Assembly (NCBI GenBank): GCA_001304855.1
Contig: BBZN01000023.1
Coordinates: 1-64,000, forward strand
From: Clostridia bacterium UC5.1-1D2
GTDB taxonomy: Bacteria > Bacillota > Clostridia > Lachnospirales > Lachnospiraceae
Reading direction: 5' to 3'
Length of the DNA stretch: 64,000 nucleotides
Below, piece by piece: positions 42,834 to 52,708 of this stretch. The notes under the pieces were generated by a model, which saw only the letters and a list, made by a program, of their open reading frames with translations, searched no databases and was not told the origin of the DNA. Every line of letters begins with the position of its first letter. The stretch's first letter is position 1. The translations under genes and the position numbers were made by a program.

Positions 42834-43843
42834 ATGAATAAAGGCATGACAATCAAACAGATTGCAGAAGCGGCCGGGGTTTCCATCGGAACCGTATCCA
42901 GGATAATTAATAACCAGTCCTTTGGGTATTCCCAGGAAACCTACAAGCGGGTACAGGATATCATAAAAGAAACGGGATACACGCCTAACCGGGTAGCCCG
43001 ATCCATGGTTACCAAACAGAGTTATACCATCGGGTATCTGGTAGATGACATCAGCAATCCGTTCTTTCCTGAGATCGCCAAGGGTATCAGCAATATTGCA
43101 ACTGAAAAGGGTTTTAACCTGCTGCTCTGCGAGGGCGGCGGGGATGCAAAGACGGCGGAGAAACATTTGAAAACGCTGTATGAATCGGGAGTGGACGGCG
43201 TTATCACAGGCTCCTACATATTGAGCGAGGTGAATATTGATTACCTTCTGAAGATACAGCTTCCATTTGTGATTCTGGATGCCAATATGACGGATTCCTG
43301 TTTCTATAATATCAGCGTTGATAATTATAACGGAGCCAGAACCATCATAAATTACCTGATCTCAAAGGGGCACAGGAAGATCGCCTGTATCACCGGGCCC
43401 ATGGAGCTGGAGAGTTCAAAAAACCGGCTCAATGGATATAAAGCTGTGATGGCGGAGAATGGGCTTGACTGGAATGGGCTGATAGTGGAAGGAGATTTCA
43501 CTCAGAAGGGCGGAAAAAGGGCCGTAAAGGAGCTGGAAGGCAAGGGAGCCACAGCTGTGTTCGCTTTTAATGATCTGATGGCCATCGGGGCCTGCGCTTA
43601 TCTGCAGGAGCAGGGAGTGAAGGTGCCTGAAGACGTTTCGATTGTAGGATTCGACGACATTTCACTGGCGTCTTTTATGTTTCCGCCTCTTACAACCATG
43701 CACCAGCCTTTGTTCGAGATGGGGCAGGGCGCCATGGAGCTGCTTCTTCAGGCCATGGAGAACAGGACGCCGGGCGAACCCCGGGGAAGAAGTATGAACT
43801 GACTCTGGTGGAGAGAAAGAGTGTTGCGGCCCCAAAGGCATAA
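42834..43843 (+). CDS. LacI-family transcriptional regulator (C-terminal frameshift)
   Basis: About 336 residues. Helix-turn-helix TIKQIAEAAGVSIGTVSRII with hinge NRVARSMVTKQ, then a periplasmic-binding-protein fold (TIGYLVDDISNPFFPEIAKG, KGHRKIACITGP, VSIVGFDDISLASF). A missing C near 43783 hides the normal end (KYELTLVERKSVAAPKA). It probably senses a nucleoside or nucleobase and controls both the divergent cupin operon and the transporter downstream. Confidence 0.93.
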
Positions 43844-43853
43844 GTTTGGGGAA

Positions 43854-43886
43854 GAGCGCGTCTGACGGTTTGCTTCAGATGCGCTC
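43854..43886 (+). terminator. imperfect hairpin, possible terminator of the lacI-type gene
   Basis: GAGCGCGTCTGA with TCAGATGCGCTC around a 9-base loop, followed by CGGCATTTTC. The T-run is weak, so it may attenuate only. Confidence 0.45.
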
Positions 43887-44040
43887 CGGCATTTTCAATC
43901 AGCGGAAGGGGGGATTTCCGGCGGCTTGGTAAACGCTTTACTGCCCCGGCGACCATTCTGAGGGTGATAAACAACGGTCGGAAGTCCGGTGTTTGTTATA
44001 GAAAACAAATGTTTTTTAGACAAGGAGGAAAACAAAAACT

Positions 44041-45225
44041 ATGAAGAAAACGAAAAGAATGATGTGGCTGTTCTCACGCTGGCAGTAGCTGTGTCTGCCG
44101 TGACGGGCTGTGCTTCAGGGGCCAAAAATGAGGACGCGCAGGCTACCCAGACAACCCAGGGAGGCCAGGCTTCCTCAGAGGAAGGCCGGGAAGAAGGGGG
44201 CGGCGAGGCAAAGGAAGTAGGAGTCACACTGATTGTCAACGGGACCATCGGGGACAAGTCCTTTAACGACCTGGCATATGCAGGCCTAAAGAAGGCGGAG
44301 GAGGATTTCGGCATAAAAGGCACGCTGGTTGAGAATAACTATGATACCACCAAGTATGAGCCCTCCATTATCGAATTTGCAGAGGACCCGGACTGCGACC
44401 TTATTATTGTTAACAGTGCGGATGTGAAGGAGATTATAGAAAAGGTGGCTCCCGATTACCCTGACAAACGGTTTGTAATCTATGATTCCGACATTGATTA
44501 TTCCGCTGGGGACCTTACCAATGTTTATTCCACCACTTTTAAACAGAACGAAGCATCCTTCCTGGCAGGCGCCTGGGATCAAAGATGACCTCCCTTGAGG
44601 GCGACAGCCATGTGAATTCTGAAAAGGTTATCGGCTTTGTGGCAGGCGGAGACAATGTTATCATCAATGACTTCCTTTTAGGCTATATTGAGGGCTGCGA
44701 GTACGGTGATCCCGACGCCAGGATGCTGATTTCCTACATTGGGAATTTCTCTGACGCAGCCAAAGGCAAGGAGATGGGCTTGTCCCAGGTGAATCAGGGA
44801 GCCGACGTGATTTTCCAGGTTGCTGCAGGCGCGGGCCTGGGCGTGCTGGAAGGCTGTAAGGATTCCGGCGTTTACGCAATCGGCGTGGATGACGACCAGT
44901 ATAATTTGTTTAAAGAAACCGATCAGGAGCAGGCGGACGCTATTTTAACCTCTGTTATGAAGAGCGTTGACAACTGCGTGTACAGCTGTATCCAGAGACA
45001 TGTGGAGGGAACCCTTCCCTACGGAGAGACAGAAGCCTCGGACTTAAAGAGGGGATGGTATCCATTGCAAAGAATGAAAATTACGAGAAGCTGGTTCCGG
45101 CCGATATCCAGGAATATATGGATGACCTGGAGAAGAAAATTGTCAACGGGGATGTTGTGGTGAATACCAATATCGGAGCGGAGATTTCCGTGATTGAGGA
45201 CGCAAAAGACAGGATTAAACCATGA
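44041..45225 (+). CDS. BMP-family nucleoside-binding lipoprotein (frameshifts)
   Basis: About 395 residues. AAGGAGG precedes the ATG. A lipoprotein signal (VLTLAVAVSAVTGC, lipobox Cys) is followed by a Gly/Glu/Ser-rich linker and the BMP fold: GDKSFNDLAYAGLKKAEEDF, FVIYDSDIDY, NVYSTTFKQNEASFLAGA, and GVDDDQYNLF. Missing bases near 44065, 44575 and 45050. BMP proteins bind purine nucleosides for ABC import. An intercistronic hairpin separates it from the ATPase. Confidence 0.92.
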
Positions 45226-45246
45226 TGACAGGATAGACGTGTTTCT

Positions 45247-45295
45247 GCCCCGGAGGTGCGGAAAGCGGGGATATAACCCGCGTTTCCTCCGGGGC
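45247..45295 (+). repeat. intercistronic hairpin between binding protein and ATPase
   Basis: GCCCCGGAGG...GAAAGCGGG pairs with CCCGCGTTTCCTCCGGGGC. It lacks a T-run, so it should stabilise the upstream message or partly attenuate, giving more binding protein than ATPase. Confidence 0.75.
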
Positions 45296-45333
45296 GGGGA
45301 TATCCTTAGGGGTAAGAAAAGCGGGGTCAGGAT

Positions 45334-46887
45334 ATGTTAGACACATTGTTAGAGATGCGCGGCATCACAAAGATATACTCCAATGGGTTTGTGGCAAATA
45401 AGGATGTGAACTTTTCCGTGGCGGAAGGGGAGATTCATGCGCTGATGGGGGAGAACGGGGCAGGAAAATCCACCCTGATGAAGATTCTGTTCGGAATAGA
45501 AACGCCGGAAGAAGGCCAGATACTTCTGGAGGGAAAACAGATTAAAATTGACAGTCCTCTCACAGCCATCAATTATGGCATTGGTATGGTACATCAGCAT
45601 TTTATGCTGGTGCCCTCCCTGACGGTGGCGGAAAATATGGTGTTGGGAATGGAGCCTACAACCAGGGGCCTTCTCAGTCTCGATAAGGCCTGTAAGCTGG
45701 TGGCCGACATTGCCGCCAAGTATCAGTTTGATATTGATCCGAAGGCCAGGGTGGAGGATATTCCTGTTGGAACAAAGCAGAAGGTTGAGATTTTAAAAGC
45801 CCTGCTGCGGGGCGCCAAGATATTGATTCTGGATGAGCCTACAGCAGTGCTGACGCCCCAGGAGACAAGGGAATTATTTGTACAGCTGAAGCTTTTGAAG
45901 GAGATGGGGCACACGATTATTTTTATCTCTCATAAGCTTCAGGAGATCAAGGAGATCTGTGACAGGATTACAGTTCTCAGACTTGGGAAATGCGTGGGAA
46001 CGCGCAATGTTGCAGAAATCACAGAACAGGAGATGTCCAGGCTGATGGTTGGAAGGGATGTTATTCTTGAGATAGAGAAGGAGCCTCCCAAGACAGGCAG
46101 CGTGGTATTAAAGGTAAGGGACATCCGGCTGAAAAAGAATGCCGCCAAATATATATTAAACGGAGTCAGCTTCAGCGTCAGGGCCGGGGAAATACTGGGA
46201 GTGGCCGGCGTTGAGGGCAACGGACAGCGGGAACTGTCGGATTTGATTACCGGTTTGGAGGAATTTGAGGAAGGCAGCGTTTTGATCAACGGACAGGAGA
46301 TACGGGGCAAGAAGGTAGGAGAAATCCGCAAGCTGGGCGTCTCCCACATTTCCGAGGACCGCATGACCTTTGGGGCGGTAGCGGACGCCTCGGTGGAGGA
46401 GAACCTGATTTCAGACAGGTTCCAGGAAAAGGAATATAATAAGGGCTTCTTATTCAATCATAAAAAAATAGCGGAACTGAGCGACAGGCTCATTAAACAG
46501 TATCTGATAAAATGCGACGACAGGGATCAGGAGGTGGGAATGCTCTCAGGAGGCAACATACAGAAGGTGGTTGTAGCCAGAGAGTTCTCTTCCTCACCGA
46601 AGCTGATTATTGCCAACCAGCCTACCAGAGGAATCGATGTGGGAGCCAGTGAATTTATCAGGAACAAGCTGGTGGAGCTGAGGGACCAGGGGATGGCGGT
46701 TCTCCTTATTTCCGCCGACTTAAACGAGGTTCTGGAAGTAAGCGACAGTATTATTGTTATGAATAACGGAGCGATCGCCGCCTATCTTCCCGACAACAAA
46801 AGGGTCACTGAGAATGAGCTGGGCGAATATATGCTGGGGGTTAAGAAAATGTCTGCAGAGGAAATACGGAGGGTAGCATATGAGTAA
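45334..46887 (+). CDS. nucleoside ABC transporter ATP-binding protein (double)
   Basis: 517 residues, intact, two ABC domains. First: Walker A MGENGAGKSTLMKI, Q-loop VHQHFML, Walker B LILDEPTAVLTP, switch FISHKLQEI. Second: degenerate Walker A GVEGNGQRELSD, signature MLSGGNIQKVVVAREF, and NQPTRGIDVGA. This is the YufO/NupA type that powers BMP-dependent nucleoside uptake. Overlaps the next gene by 8 bases. Confidence 0.95.
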   Translation: MLDTLLEMRGITKIYSNGFVANKDVNFSVAEGEIHALMGENGAGKSTLMKILFGIETPEEGQILLEGKQIKIDSPLTAINYGIGMVHQHFMLVPSLTVAENMVLGMEPTTRGLLSLDKACKLVADIAAKYQFDIDPKARVEDIPVGTKQKVEILKALLRGAKILILDEPTAVLTPQETRELFVQLKLLKEMGHTIIFISHKLQEIKEICDRITVLRLGKCVGTRNVAEITEQEMSRLMVGRDVILEIEKEPPKTGSVVLKVRDIRLKKNAAKYILNGVSFSVRAGEILGVAGVEGNGQRELSDLITGLEEFEEGSVLINGQEIRGKKVGEIRKLGVSHISEDRMTFGAVADASVEENLISDRFQEKEYNKGFLFNHKKIAELSDRLIKQYLIKCDDRDQEVGMLSGGNIQKVVVAREFSSSPKLIIANQPTRGIDVGASEFIRNKLVELRDQGMAVLLISADLNEVLEVSDSIIVMNNGAIAAYLPDNKRVTENELGEYMLGVKKMSAEEIRRVAYE

Positions 46888-47974
46888 GAAAAATCTGAAT
46901 CCCGTTCGTAAGGTGGAGCAGGAATTTGGGGTGCTCCGGCCGCTGATTGCTGTTATGGTTTCCATGATACTGTGCTTTATTATTATACTTATAGCCAGCA
47001 AGGAGCCCTTTGAAGCGCTGCGCCTGTTGATTACAGGACCTTTGTCCACAGTCCGGCGGTTTGGAAATGTAATTGAAACCTGGATTCCCTTTATGTTTAC
47101 AGGCTGCGCCATCTGTATTCTTTATTCTGCCAATGTAATCAATATGGCGGCTGAGGGAGCTTTCTTTCTGGGAGGAGTGGCGGCGTCCTATGTGGCAATC
47201 CGCTTTGCCCTTCCACTGGGTATTCACCCTCTGGCAGCCATTTTTGCGGGAGGCGTTGCCGGTTCCCTGGTATGCCTGATTCCGGGCTATCTGGAGATGA
47301 AGTTTGACGCCAAGGCGGTGGTGTCCTCCCTGATGCTTAACTATGTTTGCCTGTATGTGGGACTTTATGTCATTAAATTTGTATTGAGGGATCCCCAGGC
47401 CGGATTTATTGCATCTGAAAAATTTCTGCCTACGTCAGCCCTGCCGAAACTGATGAAGGGCAGTAATGTCCATGCAGGTATTTTCATTGCGGTTCTGGTG
47501 GTTATATTCAGTTATCTGTACCTTTATAAAAGCAGATGGGGGTATTCCGTCCGGATTATCGGAAAGAACCCTTTCTTTGCAAAATATTCAGGTATCGGCG
47601 TTGCTGGCGTAGTGGTGTCCTCTCAGATTCTGGGCGGTTTTATTGCAGGCGTGGGAGGCGGCGTGCAGCTTATAGGAATGTACGACAGATTCCAATACCA
47701 GCAGCTTCCCCAGTTCGGGTTTGACGGAATCTTAATTGCGATTTTGGCAAAGCAGAATCCGAAATACGTGCCCCTGACAGGATTTTTCCTGGCTTATATC
47801 AGAACCGGCGCGGAGATTATGGCCAGAAAAACAGACGTGCCTTATGAGATTGTGCAGGTGGTTCAGGCTCTGATTATTATGATGATGGCGGCCCAGCTTT
47901 TCCTGCAGAAGTGGAAACATAAGAGAATCGTAGCAGCGTCCAAGAAGGTTTTGGAAATACAGGGGGAGGCGTAA
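46880..47974 (+). CDS. nucleoside ABC transporter permease 1
   Basis: 364 residues, intact, about ten membrane helices. VINMAAEGAFFLGGVAASYV and GIGVAGVVVSSQILGGFIAG are characteristic of the YufP/NupB branch of the BPD_transp_2 family. Overlaps the ATPase gene and is followed one base later by the second permease. Confidence 0.94.
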   Translation: MSKKNLNPVRKVEQEFGVLRPLIAVMVSMILCFIIILIASKEPFEALRLLITGPLSTVRRFGNVIETWIPFMFTGCAICILYSANVINMAAEGAFFLGGVAASYVAIRFALPLGIHPLAAIFAGGVAGSLVCLIPGYLEMKFDAKAVVSSLMLNYVCLYVGLYVIKFVLRDPQAGFIASEKFLPTSALPKLMKGSNVHAGIFIAVLVVIFSYLYLYKSRWGYSVRIIGKNPFFAKYSGIGVAGVVVSSQILGGFIAGVGGGVQLIGMYDRFQYQQLPQFGFDGILIAILAKQNPKYVPLTGFFLAYIRTGAEIMARKTDVPYEIVQVVQALIIMMMAAQLFLQKWKHKRIVAASKKVLEIQGEA

Positions 47975-47975
47975 T

Positions 47976-48893
47976 ATGAGCTTAATTCAAACGATATTTT
48001 CACCGGCATTTGGATTCTCCGTTATACGTGTTACAACTCCCATTATTTTTGCGGCCTTGGCGGCTCTTATAACCAACAAGGCGGGAGTTATGAACATTGC
48101 CCTGGAGGGAATTATGCTGATGTCGGCATTTTTCGGAACGGTAGTCAGCGCTTACACCCAGAGCGCTCTCTGCGGCGTGGTTGTGGCTGTGATTGCAGGC
48201 GTTGTAGTAGCTATGATTATGGCGGCATTTGCTTTTAGGATGAAAGCGGATCTGATACTTACGGGCATCGCCATGAATACCTTTGCATCTGGTGCAACGG
48301 TGTTTCTGATGTATGTCATCTGCAACGACAAGGCGTCCACATCCAGCCTGCCCAGCTGCAATGTGCCCAGTATCCAGCTTCCGTTTATTAAGGATATTCC
48401 GGTTATCGGAGAGATTTTCAGCGGTCACAATCTGCTGACTTATCTGGGGTTTTTGAGCGTCATTGTGGTGTATATTCTGATTTACAAGACATCTCTTGGG
48501 CTCAGAATCAGGGCTGTGGGAGAGAAACCGGATGCAGCCCAGTCCGTAGGCGTTAAGGTCATCCGGGTGCAGTTTGCCGCATTGTTCTTGAGCGGTGTGT
48601 TCGCCGGACTGGGCGGGGCGTTTATGTCCATGGGGTATATGTCTTTCTTCTCCAGAGATATGATTGCAGGCAGAGGATTTATCGCTCTGGCGGCCCAGAA
48701 TATGGGCGGTGCAGCTCCTCTGGGAACACTCATTGCCTCGGTTATCTTTGGAATAGCAGACGCGCTTTCCAATATGCTCCAGACTCTGAGGGTGCCTGCC
48801 GAGGCAGTTCAGATGCAGCCCTATCTGCTGACAATCATAGGGCTTGTAATTTATTCCGTATCAACAAAGCGCAGGAAAAAGAAGGCGGAATAA
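47976..48893 (+). CDS. nucleoside ABC transporter permease 2
   Basis: 305 residues, intact. ALAALITNKAGVMNIALEGI, MSAFFGTVVSAYTQS and AAQNMGGAAPLGTLIASVIF match the YufQ/NupC branch. Forms the heterodimeric channel with the preceding permease. Confidence 0.94.
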   Translation: MSLIQTIFSPAFGFSVIRVTTPIIFAALAALITNKAGVMNIALEGIMLMSAFFGTVVSAYTQSALCGVVVAVIAGVVVAMIMAAFAFRMKADLILTGIAMNTFASGATVFLMYVICNDKASTSSLPSCNVPSIQLPFIKDIPVIGEIFSGHNLLTYLGFLSVIVVYILIYKTSLGLRIRAVGEKPDAAQSVGVKVIRVQFAALFLSGVFAGLGGAFMSMGYMSFFSRDMIAGRGFIALAAQNMGGAAPLGTLIASVIFGIADALSNMLQTLRVPAEAVQMQPYLLTIIGLVIYSVSTKRRKKKAE

Positions 48894-48983
48894 CAGGCTC
48901 CCCGTCTCCTGCCTGAGAGGAGTGAACAGGGGGCTGGGGTTCGCAGAATAAATAGAGAAATAGAGACGGAGGAATTGAGAGAA

Positions 48984-49972
48984 ATGGATAGAAAAAAATC
49001 ATACTGGATGTGGATACCGGATCCGACGATGCGATAGCCATCATGACCGCAGCGCTGTCCGATGAACTGGATGTGCTGGGGATCACCACAGTAAATGGAA
49101 ACCGTCCGGTTATGAATACGACGGAGAATACGCTGCGGGTAGTGGATCTGCTGAAGGCGGATATACCGGTGTACAGGGGCTGCGAGGAGCCCCTGGTGGC
49201 AGGGCTGATACCGGAGCGCCAGCTTTTCAGAAAGACCGGAGACAAGGAGGAGGTGGAAGGGAAAACGGTTACATACCACCATGAATTTTTGGAGGAACTG
49301 CCTCCTTCCGTCACCAAAGCCCAGGATATCTCCGCAGTGCGGTATCTGATTGAGACGCTGAATCAGTCGGAGGGGGATATCACGATTATAGCAGTGGGAC
49401 CCTTACCAACCTGGCAGTGGCCATGCGGTCGGACCCCGGCATCTGCGGAAAAATAAAGAAACTGATTATTATGGGGGGCGGCTGCCGCCAGACCAATACC
49501 ACCTCTGCCGCAGAATTTAATATATGGAAGGACCCGGAGGCGGCCCAGATTGTAATGACCTCAGGTTGTGAGATACTCCTGGTTCCCCTTGATTCCACCC
49601 ACAGCTTATGTGGGAACGGAGGAGAGCAGGAGATTCAGAGAGTTAGGAACGCCGGTGGGAACAGCGGTGGCGGATCTTCTGGATGCCAGGATTGAAGCCT
49701 ATGACCTGATGCAGCCCATTGAGTGCGCGCCCTACGGAACCACCCCGCCTCATGACGCCCTGGCTGTCTGTGCGGCCATTGATGAAACTGTACTTAAGGA
49801 TGTCCGGTTCTGCCGTGTGGATGTGGATTGCGGCGGCTCCTGGGCCGATGGCATGACCATTGTGGATCCGAGAGTCAGAACCGATCAGCCAAAGAATGTT
49901 TATATGGCCTTTGACGCAGACAGGGAGAAGTTTGTAGGCATGTTGTTTGACATACTTGGAAAAAAGAATTAG
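48984..49972 (+). CDS. inosine-uridine nucleoside hydrolase family, copy 1 (frameshifts)
   Basis: About 330 residues. Calcium-binding DVDTGSDDAIAIM at the N-terminus, ITTVNGNRPVMNTTENTLRV, IMGGG, TSAAEFNIWKDPEAAQIVM and the catalytic His in PPHDALAVC. Missing bases near 49000, 49400 and 49605-49620. It cleaves nucleosides to base and ribose. Eleven bases of spacing separate it from a close paralogue; probably in one operon with the importer. Confidence 0.92.
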
Positions 49973-49987
49973 GAGGGGCGAGAAAAC

Positions 49988-50985
49988 ATGGAAAAGACAA
50001 AAGTAATTCTGGATGTGGATACAGGCTCAGATGACGCCATCGCTATTATGATGGCCGTACTCCACCCGGATTTGGATGTGCTGGGCATCACTACGGTTAA
50101 CGGCAACAAGCCTCTGCCCAACACGACGGAGAATACCCTGCGGGTCATCGATCTTCTGGGAGCAGGGGATAAGGTGCCTGTATACATGGGCTGCGCGGAT
50201 CCTATGGTGGCGGAGCTTACGCCCGACCGCCATGCTGAGAGCAGGCAGGCTCCTCAGAAAATGGAAGTGGGCGGGGAAGTGGTGGAATACCACAGTGAAT
50301 ATCTGGATATGCTTCCCCCCTCCACAACCAAGGCACAGGAAAAGAGGGCGGTGCCTTATCTCATTGATACGCTGATGGCTTCCCAGGGGGATATCACGCT
50401 GATTCCGGTGGGGCCTCTCACCAACATTGCCCTTGCAATGAGGGCCGAGCCCAGGATAAAAGAGAAGATTAAGCGCATTGTAATTATGGGGGGCGGCCAC
50501 AATATTACCAACCGTACCTCTGCTGCAGAGTTTAATATATGGAAGGATCCGGAGGCGGCCCAGATTGTGCTGACTTCTGGCTGCCAGGTACTGCTGGTGC
50601 CCCTGGACTCCACCCATGCAGGGGATGTGACTCTGGCGGAGAGCAGGATAATAAGAGAGATGGGAACTCCCGTGGCTGTGGCGGTAGCCGATCTGCTGGA
50701 TCAGAGAATCAAAGCTTACGATATGTTCCAGCCGCAGAAGATTGCAGGCTCCACCCCTCCTCACGACGCTCTGGTGGTGGCCTCTGTCATTGATCCGGAA
50801 GTCCTGAGAGACGTACAGTTCAGAAGGTGGATGTGGATTTCAGCGGAGGAATCTGCGACGGCAGAACGATGGTGGACAGCCGGGTATACCCGGATAACCC
50901 TCCCAATATACAGATTGCGCTGGACTGTGACAGGGAGCGGTTTGTAAAGCTTCTCACAGACACCATCGGGCTGTCCCGCCAGTGA
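49988..50985 (+). CDS. inosine-uridine nucleoside hydrolase family, copy 2 (frameshift)
   Basis: About 332 residues. VILDVDTGSDDAIAIMMAVL, ITTVNGNKPLPNTTENTLRV, VIMGGGHNITNRTSAAEFNI and TPPHDALVVAS. One missing base near 50825; the restored tail reads VDVDFSGGICDGRTMVDSRV and ends LLTDTIGLSRQ. AGGAGGGGCGAGAAAAC precedes the ATG. Tandem duplication with divergence suggests different base preferences. Confidence 0.93.
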
Positions 50986-51003
50986 GAGCCAACTGTCCGG
51001 TTA

Positions 51004-52140
51004 TTATGCCTGTCCTAATTTAAGGGCAAAATCCGCCATCGCCTCCGAGATTTTAATCTGCTGGGGACATACTGCTTCGCAGCTTCTGCATCCGATGCAG
51101 GCTCCTGGTTTTTTCTCCTCCTCCACAGCGGCAAGGGCCATGGGAGCGATAAATCCTCCTTCTGTAAATATGTGTTCGTTGTAAAGGGACAGGAGAGCGG
51201 GAATATCCAGCTTCTGGGGGCAATGGCTGGTGCAGTAGCGGCAGGCTGTGCAGGGGAGCGCGGTTTTGCCCACCATCTCCCGGGCAATGCCCAGCAATGT
51301 GTCCATCTCCCGGGAGTCAAGGGGCTTCTCCTCCCGGAAGGTGAGAATATTGTCCTCCAGCTGCGAAAGGGAGGACATGCCGGAGAGGATCACTGTAACT
51401 TCGGGAATTGACTGGAGGAACCGGAAGGCCCAGGCGGGAGTTTCCTCTTTGGGCCGGAGCGCCTGCAGGGCTTTCCTGTGCTCCGGGGATAATCGGGCAA
51501 GCCTGCCGCCCCGAAGGGGCTCCATGACCCATATGGGAATCTCATGTCTGTTCAAAAGCGCCGCTTTTTCTTTTGCATCCTGGAAACTCCAGTCCAGGAA
51601 GTTCAGTTGAATCTGGCAGAATTCCATATGGGCTCCATATGCGTCCAGAAACCGGCTCATCACCTGGCAGCTGCCGTGGGCTGAGAAGCCCAGGTGGCGG
51701 ATCCGTCCCTTCTCCTTCTGTTCCATGAGATAGTCGAAGATGCCGTAGGTTTTATCCAGATAGGCGTCTATGTTCATTTCACAGACATTGTGGAAAAGGT
51801 AGAAATCAAAGTATTCCATACCGCAGCGCTGCAGCTGTTCCTCAAAAATGGGCTTTACTTTGTCCATGTTGGACAGGTCGTAGCCAGGGAATTTATCTGC
51901 CAGGTAAAAACTGTCCCTGGGATGCCCGGCCAGAGCGCTTCCTAAAACAAGCTCCGAATTTCCGTTGTGGTAACCCCAGGCCGTGTCGTAATAGTTGATT
52001 CCATTTTTCATGGCATAGTCCACCATGGCCTTTACAGCTTCTTCATCTACCTGAGCGTCGTCCCCGTCTGTTACAGGGAGACGCATTGCGCCCATGCCCA
52101 GAGCGGATAATTTCAGGTTCTGAAAATCTTTGTATATCAT
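51004..52140 (-). CDS. aldo/keto reductase with C-terminal 4Fe-4S domain
   Basis: 378 residues, intact. The barrel contains MGAMRLPV, NYYDTAWGYHNGNSE (Asp and Tyr of the tetrad), YLADKFPG (Lys) and FYLFHNV (His). The C-terminal 80 residues hold two cysteine clusters, CTACRYCTSHCPQKLDIPA and CIGCRSCEAVCPQQIK, of ferredoxin type. Start at 52140 with AGGAGG 8 bases upstream. Common in anaerobes; substrate unknown. Confidence 0.93.
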   Translation of the reverse strand: MIYKDFQNLKLSALGMGAMRLPVTDGDDAQVDEEAVKAMVDYAMKNGINYYDTAWGYHNGNSELVLGSALAGHPRDSFYLADKFPGYDLSNMDKVKPIFEEQLQRCGMEYFDFYLFHNVCEMNIDAYLDKTYGIFDYLMEQKEKGRIRHLGFSAHGSCQVMSRFLDAYGAHMEFCQIQLNFLDWSFQDAKEKAALLNRHEIPIWVMEPLRGGRLARLSPEHRKALQALRPKEETPAWAFRFLQSIPEVTVILSGMSSLSQLEDNILTFREEKPLDSREMDTLLGIAREMVGKTALPCTACRYCTSHCPQKLDIPALLSLYNEHIFTEGGFIAPMALAAVEEEKKPGACIGCRSCEAVCPQQIKISEAMADFALKLGQA

Positions 52141-52284
52141 CCTTTTATCCTCCTTTTTTCTGACATTCATTTGCTATGAGATTATTTTACTATCCAAATC
52201 CGGGAATATCAAATACGTAAGATGTATATCTAATTATGCCTCAAAGCTATGGATTAAAGAAATACGGGTCATTCCAGATGAAAC

Positions 52285-52316
52285 AGCCCACATTTCCCTG
52301 CCGGAAACGTGGGCTG
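52285..52316 (-). terminator. hairpin downstream of the permease remnant
   Basis: AGCCCAC-TTTCC pairs with GGAAA-GTGGGCT around CTGCC. On the minus strand it is followed by a short T-rich stretch, 11 bases past the remnant's stop. Confidence 0.5.
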
Positions 52317-52326
52317 CAACGTTTTA

Positions 52327-52520
52327 CTATCTGGCTTTTACTTTTTCTTCTACAAATGCTATAATCTGATACAGGACGCCTGACACAATACAAAGTATCT
52401 CAATGGAGGTTACCACCATCGTCATGGCGAAGGTCTGTGAACCGTAGGTAATCAGATATCCCAGTCCGGCCTTGGCGCTGAGGAATTCCCCAGATGGCGT
52501 TATAATAGGTGTGAAAATGA
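52327..52520 (-). pseudogene. remnant of an SsuC/TauC-type ABC permease
   Basis: Only about the last 60 residues of a nitrate/sulfonate/taurine-type permease remain: GEFLSAKAGLGYLITYGSQT followed by a last membrane segment (VVTSIEILCIVSGVLYQIIA). A whole gene is about 250 residues; the upstream 200 bases show no matching sequence in any frame. The rest was probably lost by deletion when the segment to the right was acquired or rearranged. Confidence 0.65.
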
Positions 52521-52624
52521 GCATTCTATTACAGAGGCGTTCTCCAAATTGGAGAAATACTCTGGTTTTCCTTAAGGGAAAGGCGCCGGCTGGCGGTAAC
52601 CGGCAGCAAAAGGGTGATCCTGTA

Positions 52625-52653
52625 TTGTAAAACAAATGAGGATCGCTTATAAT
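52625..52653 (+). promoter_or_regulatory. sigma-A promoter of the NTF2-LytTR regulator
   Basis: TTGTAA, 17 bases, TATAAT, 55 bases before the start at 52709. Confidence 0.7.
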
Positions 52654-52708
52654 TAACACAGTTGAAGATATGTGAAATAAATATTTAGCGGCGGAGCGGA
52701 AAGAACTT

